From assembly GCF_014384805.1 (NCBI RefSeq), contig NZ_JACRSS010000003.1, positions 186,001 to 250,000 on the forward strand: a stretch of 64,000 nt of DNA, written 5' to 3'. The notes beneath the pieces were generated by a model. The model was not told the origin of the DNA. It did not search any database and was given only the letters and a program-made list of their open reading frames with translations. A program made the translations under genes and the position numbers. This document shows positions 40,384 through 49,757 of this stretch, in pieces (the first letter of the stretch is position 1; each line of letters opens with the position of its first letter). The DNA is from Guopingia tenuis. Lineage in GTDB: Bacteria; Bacillota; Clostridia; Christensenellales; Christensenellaceae.

Positions 40384-41452
40384 GGAGAATCCGCCCCGGG
40401 CATTTGGCCGGATTGATCCGCCACTGGCAGGCTTTGCAGTCCAGGCAGCGCCCGGTATCCCGGCCGGCTGCGGCGTCCTTTGCCCAATCATAGTTCACCA
40501 GCACGCCCCGGCCGATATCCACCATATCCACGCCGGTTTCCCGGAGCACGCCTTCCGCGTCCTCTGCCGAACGGATGCTGTTCACGGCAAACACGGGAAT
40601 CCCCACCTGCTTTTTGATTTCGCCTGCGCCATAGATCACGTCCTTATAGGGGAAATCCGGCGGTGCAGCCGGTTCATCCTCGCCGTTGAAGCCATAGGAA
40701 ATATCCAAAAAGTCCAAACCGGCCGCCTCCATCTCCCGGGCATGGGCGATGCCGTCGGCCAGCGTTGGCTCAAAGGCTCCCAGGCGGATCCCGATGATAT
40801 AGTCCGGCGATGTCGCCGCCCGGATGCCGCGGTATACCTCCAAAGCCAGGCGGCTTGGTTCTCTTCCATAGGCGTCCTGCCGCCGGTTGATCCGGGTGTT
40901 GAAAAACTGGCAAAGCAGATATTGATGACAGCCGTGAATCTCAATGCCGTCATATCCGGCGGCAAAGGCGCGCCGTCCCGCCTCTACAAACTGTTGTTTT
41001 ACCTGTTGAATCTCCTCTTCGGTCATGGCCCGCCCTATTTTTGCTTTTCCGTTCTTCTCGCAGGAATAGTCACTGGGGCAGAGATTTTCCTCCCCAATGC
41101 TCATAATCCCGGCATGGTGCAGCTGGATAAAAATCGGGCAGCCTTCATTATGCGCAGCATCCACGATTTTTTTCAGGCCCTCTATCTGTCCGTCCTCCCA
41201 AATGCCCAGCTGGTCCCCGCTGAGGCGGCCTTCCCGGCTGATGCAGGTGGCCTCCTGGATAATCAGGCCGGGGCCGCCCTGGGCAATGGCCCGGTAATGG
41301 GCAATATTCTTTTCGCTGACCCGCCCTGTGTCATCGCTCCAGGTATAGCAGACCAGGGGCGGCACGCAAATCCGGTTCTTCAGCTCCAGACCCTTTAGAC
41401 GAAACGGTGAAAACAGTGTTTCCATTTGTGCATCTCTTTCTTTCCCCTGCAT
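40355..41452 (-). CDS. NADH:flavin oxidoreductase, Old Yellow Enzyme family
   Basis: A 365-residue FMN-dependent TIM-barrel reductase: LFSPFRLKGLELKNRICVPP at the start, QEATCISREGRLSGDQLGIW, FAAGYDGIEIHGCHQYLLCQ and NRRQDAYG, as in enoate/dienoyl reductases. RCLDCKACQWRINPAKCPGR at the C terminus has the Cys spacing seen in the iron-sulfur members, but the second half (FAD/NADPH domains) of those enzymes is missing. The start at 41452 follows GAGGAGGATAAAA. It is divergent from an XRE regulator that may control it. Confidence 0.88.
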   Translation of the reverse strand: MQGKERDAQMETLFSPFRLKGLELKNRICVPPLVCYTWSDDTGRVSEKNIAHYRAIAQGGPGLIIQEATCISREGRLSGDQLGIWEDGQIEGLKKIVDAAHNEGCPIFIQLHHAGIMSIGEENLCPSDYSCEKNGKAKIGRAMTEEEIQQVKQQFVEAGRRAFAAGYDGIEIHGCHQYLLCQFFNTRINRRQDAYGREPSRLALEVYRGIRAATSPDYIIGIRLGAFEPTLADGIAHAREMEAAGLDFLDISYGFNGEDEPAAPPDFPYKDVIYGAGEIKKQVGIPVFAVNSIRSAEDAEGVLRETGVDMVDIGRGVLVNYDWAKDAAAGRDTGRCLDCKACQWRINPAKCPGRILHERRRTEKG

Positions 41453-41592
41453 TTTTATCCTCCTCTTTGTTTAAAACAATTTTCTCTATAAGACCTTATT
41501 TTTATTGGTCTTTCAGATGATATGAAATTGTATGGGTTCGCGTATAATAAAACATAATACCATAGTATTTATTGGAACGCGGGGATCAAACG

Positions 41593-41952
41593 TTGCCAGA
41601 TAATCAGAAAAACCAAAACTTCCCAAACTTTGGAAAGAACGTACATCAATATCGAAAGCTCCGTGGCTATACCACAGAAACGCTTGCCGAACTGGCAAAT
41701 CTTTCCCGTACCTATCTCTGCGATCTGGAATCCGGGAAGAAAATGGCCAGCCTGCAGGCCGCCTATCGGCTGAGCGTCGCCCTGGTTGTTCCGTTGGATA
41801 CGCTCCTGTTTGGCGACGCAGCTGATCTTGCCAGCCAGGCTAAGCGCCAGGTGTTAAAGGATACCATCGACCTGCTTACGGATGCCGAGGCCGAGTGCGT
41901 TTTTCGCATGGTCAACGATATTCTGCCGCTGACGCGCCGTCCGGAAAAATGA
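41593..41952 (+). CDS. XRE-family helix-turn-helix regulator
   Basis: About 119 residues from a TTG start at 41593 with GGGGATC upstream; an alternative TTG at 41572 has no good site. The Cro/C1-type domain is NFGKNVHQYRKLRGYTTETL, then AELANLSRTYLCDLESGKKM. The C-terminal half is a helical region (VLKDTIDLLTDAEAECVFRM) that probably dimerises. It is transcribed away from the flavin oxidoreductase gene, the likely regulated neighbour. Confidence 0.82.
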   Translation: MPDNQKNQNFPNFGKNVHQYRKLRGYTTETLAELANLSRTYLCDLESGKKMASLQAAYRLSVALVVPLDTLLFGDAADLASQAKRQVLKDTIDLLTDAEAECVFRMVNDILPLTRRPEK

Positions 41953-42081
41953 GAGGCATCTATGCTCCATGCACAAGGTTCTCTTTCACCCCTTAAGCCG
42001 CATAAGGCCGTATTAGCGTGAGAAAGCCATACCTTCTCTTCTGGCGCGCTGCGCTCCGCATGCGGTATTTTTATTTAGCAA

Positions 42082-42116
42082 AAACCCGGCGAAATCCCAA
42101 AGATGCGCCGGGTTTA
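42082..42116 (-). terminator. terminator of dhaK-dhaL
   Basis: AAACCCGGCG (42082-42091) pairs with CGCCGGGTTT (42106-42115), with an A-run before it giving T on the minus strand, 22 bp after the dhaL stop. Confidence 0.85.
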
Positions 42117-42137
42117 GTTTTGCTTTTGGCAGGCCGC

Positions 42138-42752
42138 TCAAAGAATGCCCCGCGCCACCAGGGCGCATAGTGCCGCGCCGCCGTCCATATTCTCCCGGGC
42201 CCGTTCACCGATCCAACGGGCGCGTCCAGTTTTTGCCAGCATGCCGCAGGTCGCCTGGGCTCCCTTTTGGGCAGCCTCCGCCCCGGCGGCAAAAGCCGCC
42301 GCCAGATCGCCGCTTTGGGCAAATTCCGTTTCCACGGCTTCCGCCATAGGCACCAGAGCATCCAAAATTGTCTTATCTCCCACCTGGGCCTTGCCCCGGG
42401 CCATCATGGCATCGGCAAACTGCCGGGGAACTGCCGCCAGCTCGGCGTCGCCCACCTGCTCCTTGCCCTTCCATGCCTTGGCAACCGCCATAATGCCGCT
42501 GGAAACCAACGTCCCCATGGTGGAGGGAGCCGCTTTATTGCAGGCCATGGCCACCTTCATGAGAAGCATTCCCAGATCCGCCCCGGCCTCTGCCCGGGCC
42601 GTTTCCGCCATGGCACCGGCGGCGCTGTCCATGCTGGCACCCAGATCGCCGTCGCCCGACTGCCCATCCAGCCGCGCCAGCTCCTCCACGTTTTCATGGA
42701 GCAGGCCCGCCAGCTTTTCGAGAAATTCCTTTACTTCTTTTGCCGTCACCAT
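42138..42752 (-). CDS. dhaL: dihydroxyacetone kinase subunit DhaL (DAK2 domain)
   Basis: A 204-residue all-helical ADP/ATP-binding subunit. LDGQSGDGDLGASMDSAAGA contains the Mg-binding Asp residues, and APSTMGTLVSSGIMAVAKAW the nucleotide site. The start at 42752 follows GAGGAGGGGGAGCGCG. With DhaK it phosphorylates dihydroxyacetone or a related ketose/aldose-like triose or tetrulose. No DhaM is adjacent, so whether ATP or PTS supplies phosphate is open. Confidence 0.9.
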   Translation of the reverse strand: MVTAKEVKEFLEKLAGLLHENVEELARLDGQSGDGDLGASMDSAAGAMAETARAEAGADLGMLLMKVAMACNKAAPSTMGTLVSSGIMAVAKAWKGKEQVGDAELAAVPRQFADAMMARGKAQVGDKTILDALVPMAEAVETEFAQSGDLAAAFAAGAEAAQKGAQATCGMLAKTGRARWIGERARENMDGGAALCALVARGIL

Positions 42753-42766
42753 CGCGCTCCCCCTCC

Positions 42767-43771
42767 TCACACGCATACAAAGGGCGTGCGGCCCGGCTTG
42801 TTCAAAAGCTCTTCCAACTGTTCATCCAGGGCGAAGGCCGTGAGAGACGCGCCCTGCATTTCCATGGACGTGGCAAATTCTTCCACAAACACACGCTTAA
42901 TGGCGATGCCCTTTTCGTCCATAATTTTTTTCACATCGTTATAGAGAATATAAAGCTCCTCGCGGGATGTGGCGCCCAGTCCATTCACCAGCAGGGCCAC
43001 TTCACTGCCCGCTCCAAGGGAAAGATCCCCCGTCACTTTTTCCACAAGCACCTGAGCGATTTCTGCGGAGGTCCGCATTTTGCCCCGCTCCACGCCGGGT
43101 TCGCCATGAATGCCCATGCCAATCTCCATCTCGTCGTCCCCAATCTCAAAAATGGGGGCCGCCGCACCCGGAAGCTGGCAGGATGAGAAAGCCACGCCCA
43201 TGGTGGCGATGCGTTCGCAGGCCCGGCGGGTCACCTCGCAGACCTCCTCAAGCGACGCGCCCGTATCCGCCATAGCGCCCGCGATTTTATAGGCAAAGAA
43301 GATTCCAGCCACGCCCCGGCGGTTTTCCCAGTCGCTGCGGGGGCCGGAGGCCACGTCGTCCGAACCTTTGATGATCTGGCAGGGAATATCCTCAAATTGC
43401 AGCATCTCGCTGGCCATTTCAAAATTCATGGTGTCCCCCATGTAGTTTCCAAAGAGGAACAGAATCCCCTTGCCGCCGTCGACAGCCCGCGCCGCGTTCA
43501 AAATCGCATCGCTGCTGGGGGATGTGAACACATTGCCCACGGCTACACCATCACAGAAGCCCTGGCCCACGAAGCCCAGGAAGGTGGGCAGATGCCCATA
43601 TCCGCCGCCGGTGACAATCGCCACTTTGCCTTCCACGGGAGCTTCTTTGCGAACCACTGCCCGCGTGTCGTCCCCGGCAAATTTGAGTTGGTCGCCGTGG
43701 GCGGCAATGATTCCCTGCAGGCTTTCATCCACAAAAGCCGCCGGATCGTTCATAACTTTTTTCATATGCAT
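42767..43771 (-). CDS. dhaK: dihydroxyacetone kinase subunit DhaK
   Basis: A 334-residue substrate-binding subunit. The covalent substrate His is in EIGMGIHGEPGVERG, and VTGGGYGHLPTFLGFVGQG, FTSPSSDAIL and LFGNYMGDTMNFEMA line the site. It lies 14 bp upstream of dhaL. Length is typical. Homologues include kinases for dihydroxyacetone and for erythrulose-type tetruloses, which cannot be told apart here. Confidence 0.92.
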   Translation of the reverse strand: MHMKKVMNDPAAFVDESLQGIIAAHGDQLKFAGDDTRAVVRKEAPVEGKVAIVTGGGYGHLPTFLGFVGQGFCDGVAVGNVFTSPSSDAILNAARAVDGGKGILFLFGNYMGDTMNFEMASEMLQFEDIPCQIIKGSDDVASGPRSDWENRRGVAGIFFAYKIAGAMADTGASLEEVCEVTRRACERIATMGVAFSSCQLPGAAAPIFEIGDDEMEIGMGIHGEPGVERGKMRTSAEIAQVLVEKVTGDLSLGAGSEVALLVNGLGATSREELYILYNDVKKIMDEKGIAIKRVFVEEFATSMEMQGASLTAFALDEQLEELLNKPGRTPFVCV

Positions 43772-43940
43772 ACCAAACCTTTCTAGATTTCAACCAGACG
43801 CCGCGAAACCTGCTGCCTTCGCCCAAACGCCCCCGCGTATCCGGTTTTTTCCTTGTGGCTTTATTATAGCAATCCGCCCGGGGGTTGTAAAGCTCTGCCC
43901 AGCTCCCGGCTTTTCGTTCTCCGTCTCCTCCGCTTCCAAC

Positions 43941-43966
43941 AAAAAACCGCCTTTCGGCGGTTTTTC
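43941..43966 (-). terminator. terminator of the precursor-peptide gene
   Basis: AAAAAACCGCC pairs with GGCGGTTTTT around TTTC, a symmetric stem able to act in either direction, 16 bp after the stop at 43982. Confidence 0.87.
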
Positions 43967-43981
43967 GATGTTCCGCTGATT

Positions 43982-44212
43982 TCAATTATCGAAATCATAG
44001 GAGGTTCCGCATTTTTTGCATCTTGCATAAAATTTCTTTCCATCCTGGGAAACCCCGGTCACGGTAAAATCCAGGCACCCGCATTTCCCGCATTTCCATT
44101 GGATCATTCTATCAAAGAACCCTGTTCCCTTGGCGATCACTACGCCGCCGGCGGCCTCCTGAAGCTCTTCCTCGCTCAGTTGCTTTCCCTTTTCGTCAAA
44201 AAAGTTTGCCAT
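43982..44212 (-). CDS. candidate exported precursor peptide with Gly-Gly leader and zinc-ribbon-like core
   Basis: A 76-residue peptide. The first 23 residues, ending LSEEELQEAAGG, have the form of a double-glycine leader cut by C39 peptidases; the coming core VVIAKGTGFF leads to CGKCGC and, 20 residues later, CKKCG, a C-x2-C...C-x2-C zinc-ribbon pattern. It is the last gene of an NHLP-type secretion operon and has its own terminator. The start MANFF (44212) lies 9 nt from GGAGG; an ATG 6 nt earlier is too close. A frameshifted paralogue is at 51776-52040. Exported metal-binding peptide or bacteriocin is my inference. Confidence 0.75.
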   Translation of the reverse strand: MANFFDEKGKQLSEEELQEAAGGVVIAKGTGFFDRMIQWKCGKCGCLDFTVTGVSQDGKKFYARCKKCGTSYDFDN

Positions 44213-44291
44213 TACCATATCCTCCTTTGTTTTTCTTTCTGTTTTTATATACGAAAGCCTCTGCAAAACTATCTCAATCTTTTCCAAACAA

Positions 44292-45461
44292 TTACACATC
44301 CAGATGCACAAACCTTCCGTTCTTTAAAACCAGATATTCATAGGCATATGAGGTTTCCGGGTCATAGGTAAGCTCGGGCAGTCCCGTCAGAAGATCCCCA
44401 ACGATTTCTCCCGCAACGCCTGAAGCATTCTCTGCACCGGCGCGAATATTCGCGCTCAAGGCTGCGTTGTCTCCCGAATAGTTTTTCAAAATAAGATTGG
44501 CAAGATCATAGCCCTGGACGGCCTCATTATCCGGCTCTTCCCCATAGGCCGCCTGGTATCGTTCCACAAACGCCTGATAGGCCGCGCCCCGTTCCACGGG
44601 GTAGGCCGCGGGCATCACTATTCCCTCGTCCTCCCGGATGAGATCCAGCGTGTCCTGGCTGGAGAGGGTAAAGGAAGCGATCTGCCGCGCTTCGGGAAGC
44701 AGTTTCCTGATGTTGGCCAAAATATCCGCCGCCCAATAGGAGCGGTAATAGGGAACATAGACCGTGTCCACATCCAGGTTGCTCCAATTCTCCATTTCCG
44801 CCATAAACTCCGAGGTCGTGAAAGATTCGCTGAGGGAGCCTGCCGTCCGAATGCCGGACAGCACCGCCATACGTTCAAAGGCCAAAACCTGCTCCCTTTC
44901 AAATTCGGTTCCGCTATATAGACAGCCCACGCGCTTTGCGCCCGCCTTCCGGGCATAGAGGGCCGCCGCACAGCCCAGATGTTCACCGCTCAGGGAAAAT
45001 GGAAAAAAGGTGTCGTATCCCTCTTCCGCCGTCTTGGCATAGGAGCCCTGCACGGCAAAAAAGGCCTTCTGGTTCTCGTTCATGGCCCTGGCTGAAGTGT
45101 CGATCACCTCATAGTCCTGCATGGAGACGACTGCCGTGATATCCGGGTTTTCTGCCAAAGCGTTGTTGATCTCCAGGGATTCCTCATAATCATCCGCGTC
45201 GCTGTAGATCTCCACGCTGGCCCGATACGGCCCGCCATATTCCGCGATGGCCAGTTCCATCCCCTTTTGATAGCAGGAAACATTTAAATCCATATCCCCG
45301 CGGCAGACCAGGGCGATGCGGATGGCATTCGGGTCGGCCTGCTGTGCCGCCTGCGCACAGCCCCCCAGGGAAAAGGCCGCCGCTCCCGCCAAAAGGAGCG
45401 CCGCAGCCCGCCGCCCGGCGCCGGATAGTTTCTTTTTAAATCTGCCGAATCGCAAAATCAT
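44292..45461 (-). CDS. substrate-binding lipoprotein (type 1 periplasmic binding fold) in the peptide export operon
   Basis: A 389-residue lipoprotein. The signal peptide (RRAAALLLAGAAAFSLGG) ends at the lipobox LGGC, giving an acylated Cys at about residue 35. The mature part has the leucine/branched-chain-binding fold: IRIALVCRGDMDLNVSCYQK, VGCLYSGTEFEREQVLAFER and GYDLANLILKNY. Its start lies inside the end of the upstream ABC gene (26-bp overlap). A binding protein of this kind is not a standard part of NHLP systems; it might sense or capture the exported peptide or serve immunity. Confidence 0.82.
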   Translation of the reverse strand: MILRFGRFKKKLSGAGRRAAALLLAGAAAFSLGGCAQAAQQADPNAIRIALVCRGDMDLNVSCYQKGMELAIAEYGGPYRASVEIYSDADDYEESLEINNALAENPDITAVVSMQDYEVIDTSARAMNENQKAFFAVQGSYAKTAEEGYDTFFPFSLSGEHLGCAAALYARKAGAKRVGCLYSGTEFEREQVLAFERMAVLSGIRTAGSLSESFTTSEFMAEMENWSNLDVDTVYVPYYRSYWAADILANIRKLLPEARQIASFTLSSQDTLDLIREDEGIVMPAAYPVERGAAYQAFVERYQAAYGEEPDNEAVQGYDLANLILKNYSGDNAALSANIRAGAENASGVAGEIVGDLLTGLPELTYDPETSYAYEYLVLKNGRFVHLDV

Positions 45462-47610
45462 AAAACAACCCTTTCTTTTCCATTAGCTGCTCATAGGTTC
45501 CCTCTTCTGCAATGCCGCCGTTGTCCATCATGACGATGCGGTCGCATTGCCGGACGGTGGAAAGACGATGGGCAATGGCGATGCGCGTGCAGCCCAGGGC
45601 CGCGATATTCTCGGCCACCTGGTTCTGGACGATGTTATCCAGGGCGCTGGTTGCCTCGTCAAACAGCAGCACCTGGGGCTTCCCCACCAGGGCCCTGGCA
45701 ATCAGAATCCGCTGTTTCTGGCCGCCGGAAATCCCGCCGCTCCCTTCGCTCACCATGGTCATCATGCCCATGGGCATAGCCTCGATATCCTCGGCAATTC
45801 CCGCCAGCCGGGCGGCCTCCCATGCGTCGTCCATGGTGCTCCAGGGAGCCGTGATGGTGATGTTGGAAAAAATATCCCCGGAGAACAGCTTGCCGTTTTG
45901 CAGGTCTACCCCGATCTTCTGCCGCATGCTGCGCAGGTCAAAGTCCTTAAGATCCTCACCGTCATAATATACGGCGCCGGTTTCCGGCGTTTCAAACCCA
46001 ATGAGCAGGCGCATCAGCGTAGATTTTCCGCAGCCGCTCCGGCCCACGATGCCCACATATTCCCCCGGAGCCACATGCAGGCTGAAATTTTTCAGCACAT
46101 AGGGAAGATTCTCCCCATAGCGGAAGGAGACGCCGGAGATCTCCACCTCGCCCTTCAAGGCGACAGCCTGCTTTCTTCCCTCGCTCACCTCCGGCTGGGC
46201 CGCAAAAATCGGGCGGACATTTTCCTCCAGAGACTTCAGGTCAGAAATCTGCGCCACCACGCCCGAGAGAGACAAAAGGGCGGCGCTTACCATGCTGTAT
46301 GCCGCGGAAAACGCCATGTAATCCGAAACCGAAACCCGGCTGGTTCCGGCGGTGAAATAGAGCAGAATTGTCCCGCCCAGGGTCAGCGCACCGGAAATGG
46401 CAGTATTCCATTTCAAAAATAACGGCGGATTATAGGAAATTTTTCCCTCCTGGGCATACAGCCCGGCCCATTGGGCAAAGGCCCGGCGCTCTGCCCCGGC
46501 CAGCTTGATTTTTGAGATGCCGCCGAACAGGCTGAAAACCATGCCGTTCAGCTTTCCGGAAATCCGTATCCGCTTCTTCATCTGCCGGGTTTGGAGCAGC
46601 GTCGAAACTATGATAAAGGCCAGCGTGGCTCCGATGATGAGCAGCCCCGGCCCCACCAGCGCCGGAGCATAAGCCGCCATCTGGGAGATATAGACAAAGG
46701 AAAACAGCGTGGAAAGCCCGGTGGTGAGGACGGCATCCGATAAGATCCGGACGATGGTGCTGATGCTGCCCACCCTCTGGGCCAGATCCCCTGCCGAATA
46801 TTCCTTGAAAAAGGAAGCGGGCAGGGAATAGATGCGGGCCATGGCCGCGCTCTGGGCGGCGGTCTCCAGCTTATCCGAAAGGCGGGTCAAACAGAGGCTT
46901 CGGATGATGCTGAAAAGCAGGCTGGCAACCGTCGCCCCCAGCAGCAAACCCGCCGCCGGGAGAATATCCCCCTTGAGGCCGCCGGGGATGATGCTGTCAA
47001 AAATCAGCTTGTTGATGAGGGGAAGAACCATCCCAAGCAGGCTCACGGCCGCCGCCCCCAGCACCACCAGCAGGATATCCGCCAGAGAGATGCTCTTTTT
47101 CATGAAAAGAATCAGATCCAGGAGCTTCAGGGGCCGGGCCGGAAGGGCCTGATAAAAGCAATAGGCATCTGCCCGCAGATTCTCCGCCGTCTTTTCCCGG
47201 ATTTTGATTCGTTCTCCGCTCGCCGGGTCCCGGTAGCTGTATCCCATAAAATCCGGCAGCAGGGCCACCGGCGTCCCATCCAACAACCGCCCCAGGAAAG
47301 GGCCGGAGGCGTCTTTCCACCAGGCGCCCGAAAGCTCCACCCGGCGGCGCATCACCCCGGTGGGCCGGAGGATATGCTCCATGCGCAGATTTTCCTCTGA
47401 GATCTCCTCTGGCGCAGGGGCTGCCTCGATCTTCCAGAACCACAAAATATCCAAAAGCGCCTGGTCGATCTCCCGTTCCCCCTGGGGGGCATACCGGGGC
47501 CGGCGTGTGTGCCGCCCGCCTCTATCGAAAATTGAAAGCAGCTGCGAGAGGGCTCCGGGCATGGCATCCGGCTGCCGGCTGTTTTTTTCTGCTGCGTCCC
47601 GCTGTTTCAT
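45436..47610 (-). CDS. NHLP-type bacteriocin export ABC transporter, permease/ATPase subunit
   Basis: A 724-residue half-transporter. An N-terminal soluble region of about 170 residues (with WWKDASGPFLGRLLDGTPVA) replaces the peptidase domain. Six membrane helices (about 180-440) precede the ATPase: Walker A GIVGRSGCGKSTLMRLLIGF, signature ISGGQKQRILIARAL, Walker B VLLFDEATSALD. This architecture matches the second transporter of NHLP secretion systems. It starts 8 bp after the peptidase-containing partner, with which it probably forms a heterodimer. Confidence 0.87.
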   Translation of the reverse strand: MKQRDAAEKNSRQPDAMPGALSQLLSIFDRGGRHTRRPRYAPQGEREIDQALLDILWFWKIEAAPAPEEISEENLRMEHILRPTGVMRRRVELSGAWWKDASGPFLGRLLDGTPVALLPDFMGYSYRDPASGERIKIREKTAENLRADAYCFYQALPARPLKLLDLILFMKKSISLADILLVVLGAAAVSLLGMVLPLINKLIFDSIIPGGLKGDILPAAGLLLGATVASLLFSIIRSLCLTRLSDKLETAAQSAAMARIYSLPASFFKEYSAGDLAQRVGSISTIVRILSDAVLTTGLSTLFSFVYISQMAAYAPALVGPGLLIIGATLAFIIVSTLLQTRQMKKRIRISGKLNGMVFSLFGGISKIKLAGAERRAFAQWAGLYAQEGKISYNPPLFLKWNTAISGALTLGGTILLYFTAGTSRVSVSDYMAFSAAYSMVSAALLSLSGVVAQISDLKSLEENVRPIFAAQPEVSEGRKQAVALKGEVEISGVSFRYGENLPYVLKNFSLHVAPGEYVGIVGRSGCGKSTLMRLLIGFETPETGAVYYDGEDLKDFDLRSMRQKIGVDLQNGKLFSGDIFSNITITAPWSTMDDAWEAARLAGIAEDIEAMPMGMMTMVSEGSGGISGGQKQRILIARALVGKPQVLLFDEATSALDNIVQNQVAENIAALGCTRIAIAHRLSTVRQCDRIVMMDNGGIAEEGTYEQLMEKKGLFYDFAIRQI

Positions 47611-47618
47611 GCGCCCTC

Positions 47619-49745
47619 CTAACTCTTTACCAAGGCTTCATATTTCCCATGGGCCGCCATCAGCTCCCCATGGGTCCCCCGTTCACAGACCCGCCCTTCG
47701 TCCAGAACGATGATCTCCTGGCAGTCCCGGATGGTGGAAAGGCGGTGGGCAACGATGATGAGCGTGATCCCCCGCGCCTTGATATTCTCCATGATCTTCT
47801 GTTCGGTCCGGGCGTCCAGCGCGCTGGTGGCCTCATCCAGAATGAGAATGGATGGATTGGTCACCAACGCCCGGGCAATTTCCAGCCGCTGGCGCTGTCC
47901 TCCGGAAAAGTTCTGTCCCCCCTCCCGAAGGATGAGTCCATATCCCTCCGGCCGGGCGACGATATCCTCGTGGATCTCCGCCGCCTTGCAGGCCGCCACC
48001 ACCTCCGCCTGAGAAATCCCAGGGTCCCACATGGTGATGTTGTTGGCCACGGTGTCCTCAAAAAGAATAATCTCCTGATCCACTACGCTCAGGGACTTAG
48101 GCAGGGTCCCCGGCGGATAGGCCCGCCGCGGCTTTCCGTCCAGCAGGATCTCCCCCTGCCATGGCGTATACAGCCCCGCGATCAGCTTGGCCAGCGTCGA
48201 TTTTCCGCTTCCCGACGCGCCCACAAAGGCCACGCTTCCTCCGGCCTTTACGTCCATGGAAAAATCCTTCAGAAGCGGATCGGAAAGGGGGCTATAGCCA
48301 AAAGTGATATGCGAAAGCTCTATATCCCCCCGGAGTTTTTCCCCGGGCTCTTCGGCAAAATCCGCCGGAACGTCTGTTTTATATTGAAGAACATCCTCCA
48401 CCCGCTCCATCTGGGTCCGCATTTCAACGAGCGTCGTCCCCACACCGGAAAGCTCCTGCACCGGCGCCATGAAGGAGGAAAGGAACCCCTGAAACGCCAA
48501 AAGCATGCCGATGGTAAAATCCCCTTCCATAATAAGATAGACGCCCAGCATCAGCACTGCGGTATTCGCCAGCTCCTGCACAAATTGGGGCAGGATAGAA
48601 TAGTATTGATCCGTCTTTTGAAACTGCATCCGGCTGTTATGCGCCCGGGCCGCCGTCCCGCTCCAACGCTCGAAAAAGCCGTTTTCCGCGCCCGCCGCCT
48701 TCACGCTTTCCACCATGTCAAACCCGGCCGCCGTGACGCCGGACAAAATCCCCATGTCCCGCTCGATGACCCGCCCGGCATTCACACGCCGGCTGCTCAC
48801 CAGGCGCATGGTCACCAGATTTATGAGCACGGCCCCGATCCCCACCAGGGAGAGCAGGACGCTGTATTGCAGCATCAGAATCAGATAGAGCACCAACAGG
48901 CAGATATTGACCGCCACAGGCGCAATTTTTGCCACAAGAGAGAAAGCGATCCCCTCGTTGCTTCCCTGGCGCGAGGCGATATCCCCCACATACCGCTGGG
49001 CAAAAAAGGAAACCGGCAGACGCAGCACATGCCACATAAACGAGGCGCTGGCAGAAACCGCCATTTTCCCCTGGATTTTCAGCCAATAGCTGTTCTGCAC
49101 CGCCGCCGCCACAAACTGAAACACCAGAACCGACAGCATGACAATCACCAGCGGTTCCAGCCATTCCGGGTTTTTCCCCGTCAGAATATTGTCCATAAAC
49201 AGCTTGGCAAACAGGGAGATCCCCATGGAGACCGCTGCGCTCACCAGCGAACAGAGCATGATAAAAATAACCGCTCCGCCGCTGCCCCGCAGCCGTTCCC
49301 TGGCAAAGCGCAGTGTGCTGGCCGGCTTTCCCTCCTTCGTAAAACCCTCCGCGGGCGCAAAACACAGAACAATGCCCGTAAAAGCCCTGTCCAGTTCTTC
49401 CAGGCTGACGGTAACACGTCCCCGCGCCGGGTCGTTCAACACGGCCTTGTTCTTTTTAAATCCGCAAAGCACCACAAAATGGTTGAAATTCCAATGCAGA
49501 ATCACGGGGAAATCACATTTCCGAAGGTCCTCAGTTTCCATGCGATATCCCGCCGCCTCCAGAGAATAAGAGCGGGCGGCCCGCAGAATATTGCGGGCGT
49601 TGCTGCCGTCCCGGGAGACGCCGCAGTCGGCGCGCACCTTTTCCAGAGCAAGCCATTTTCCGTGATAGGCCAGCACCATGGCTAGGCAGGCGGCGCCGCA
49701 TTCCAGCGCCTCCATCTGCATGATAACCGGCACCTTCTCCATCAT
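47619..49745 (-). CDS. NHLP-family peptidase/permease/ATPase exporter (C39 domain)
   Basis: A 708-residue PCAT-type exporter. Residues 1-135 are a C39 peptidase: catalytic Cys in QMEALECGAACLAMVLAYHG, His in HWNFNHFVVLCGF and Asp in VLNDPARG. Six membrane helices follow, then the ATPase (Walker A VGASGSGKSTLAKLIAGLY, signature FSGGQRQRLEIARAL, Walker B ILILDEATSALD). It would cut the leader after Gly-Gly and pump out the peptide. It is coupled to the HlyD-like gene (12 bp upstream) and the second ABC gene. Confidence 0.92.
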   Translation of the reverse strand: MMEKVPVIMQMEALECGAACLAMVLAYHGKWLALEKVRADCGVSRDGSNARNILRAARSYSLEAAGYRMETEDLRKCDFPVILHWNFNHFVVLCGFKKNKAVLNDPARGRVTVSLEELDRAFTGIVLCFAPAEGFTKEGKPASTLRFARERLRGSGGAVIFIMLCSLVSAAVSMGISLFAKLFMDNILTGKNPEWLEPLVIVMLSVLVFQFVAAAVQNSYWLKIQGKMAVSASASFMWHVLRLPVSFFAQRYVGDIASRQGSNEGIAFSLVAKIAPVAVNICLLVLYLILMLQYSVLLSLVGIGAVLINLVTMRLVSSRRVNAGRVIERDMGILSGVTAAGFDMVESVKAAGAENGFFERWSGTAARAHNSRMQFQKTDQYYSILPQFVQELANTAVLMLGVYLIMEGDFTIGMLLAFQGFLSSFMAPVQELSGVGTTLVEMRTQMERVEDVLQYKTDVPADFAEEPGEKLRGDIELSHITFGYSPLSDPLLKDFSMDVKAGGSVAFVGASGSGKSTLAKLIAGLYTPWQGEILLDGKPRRAYPPGTLPKSLSVVDQEIILFEDTVANNITMWDPGISQAEVVAACKAAEIHEDIVARPEGYGLILREGGQNFSGGQRQRLEIARALVTNPSILILDEATSALDARTEQKIMENIKARGITLIIVAHRLSTIRDCQEIIVLDEGRVCERGTHGELMAAHGKYEALVKS

Positions 49746-49757
49746 ATGCTTCCCCCC

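Noticed and set aside
47505..49685. A 726-codon plus-strand open frame opposite the C39 exporter gene.
   Set aside because: It is a shadow of the exporter caused by codon bias; the composition is unlike a protein and there is no start signal.
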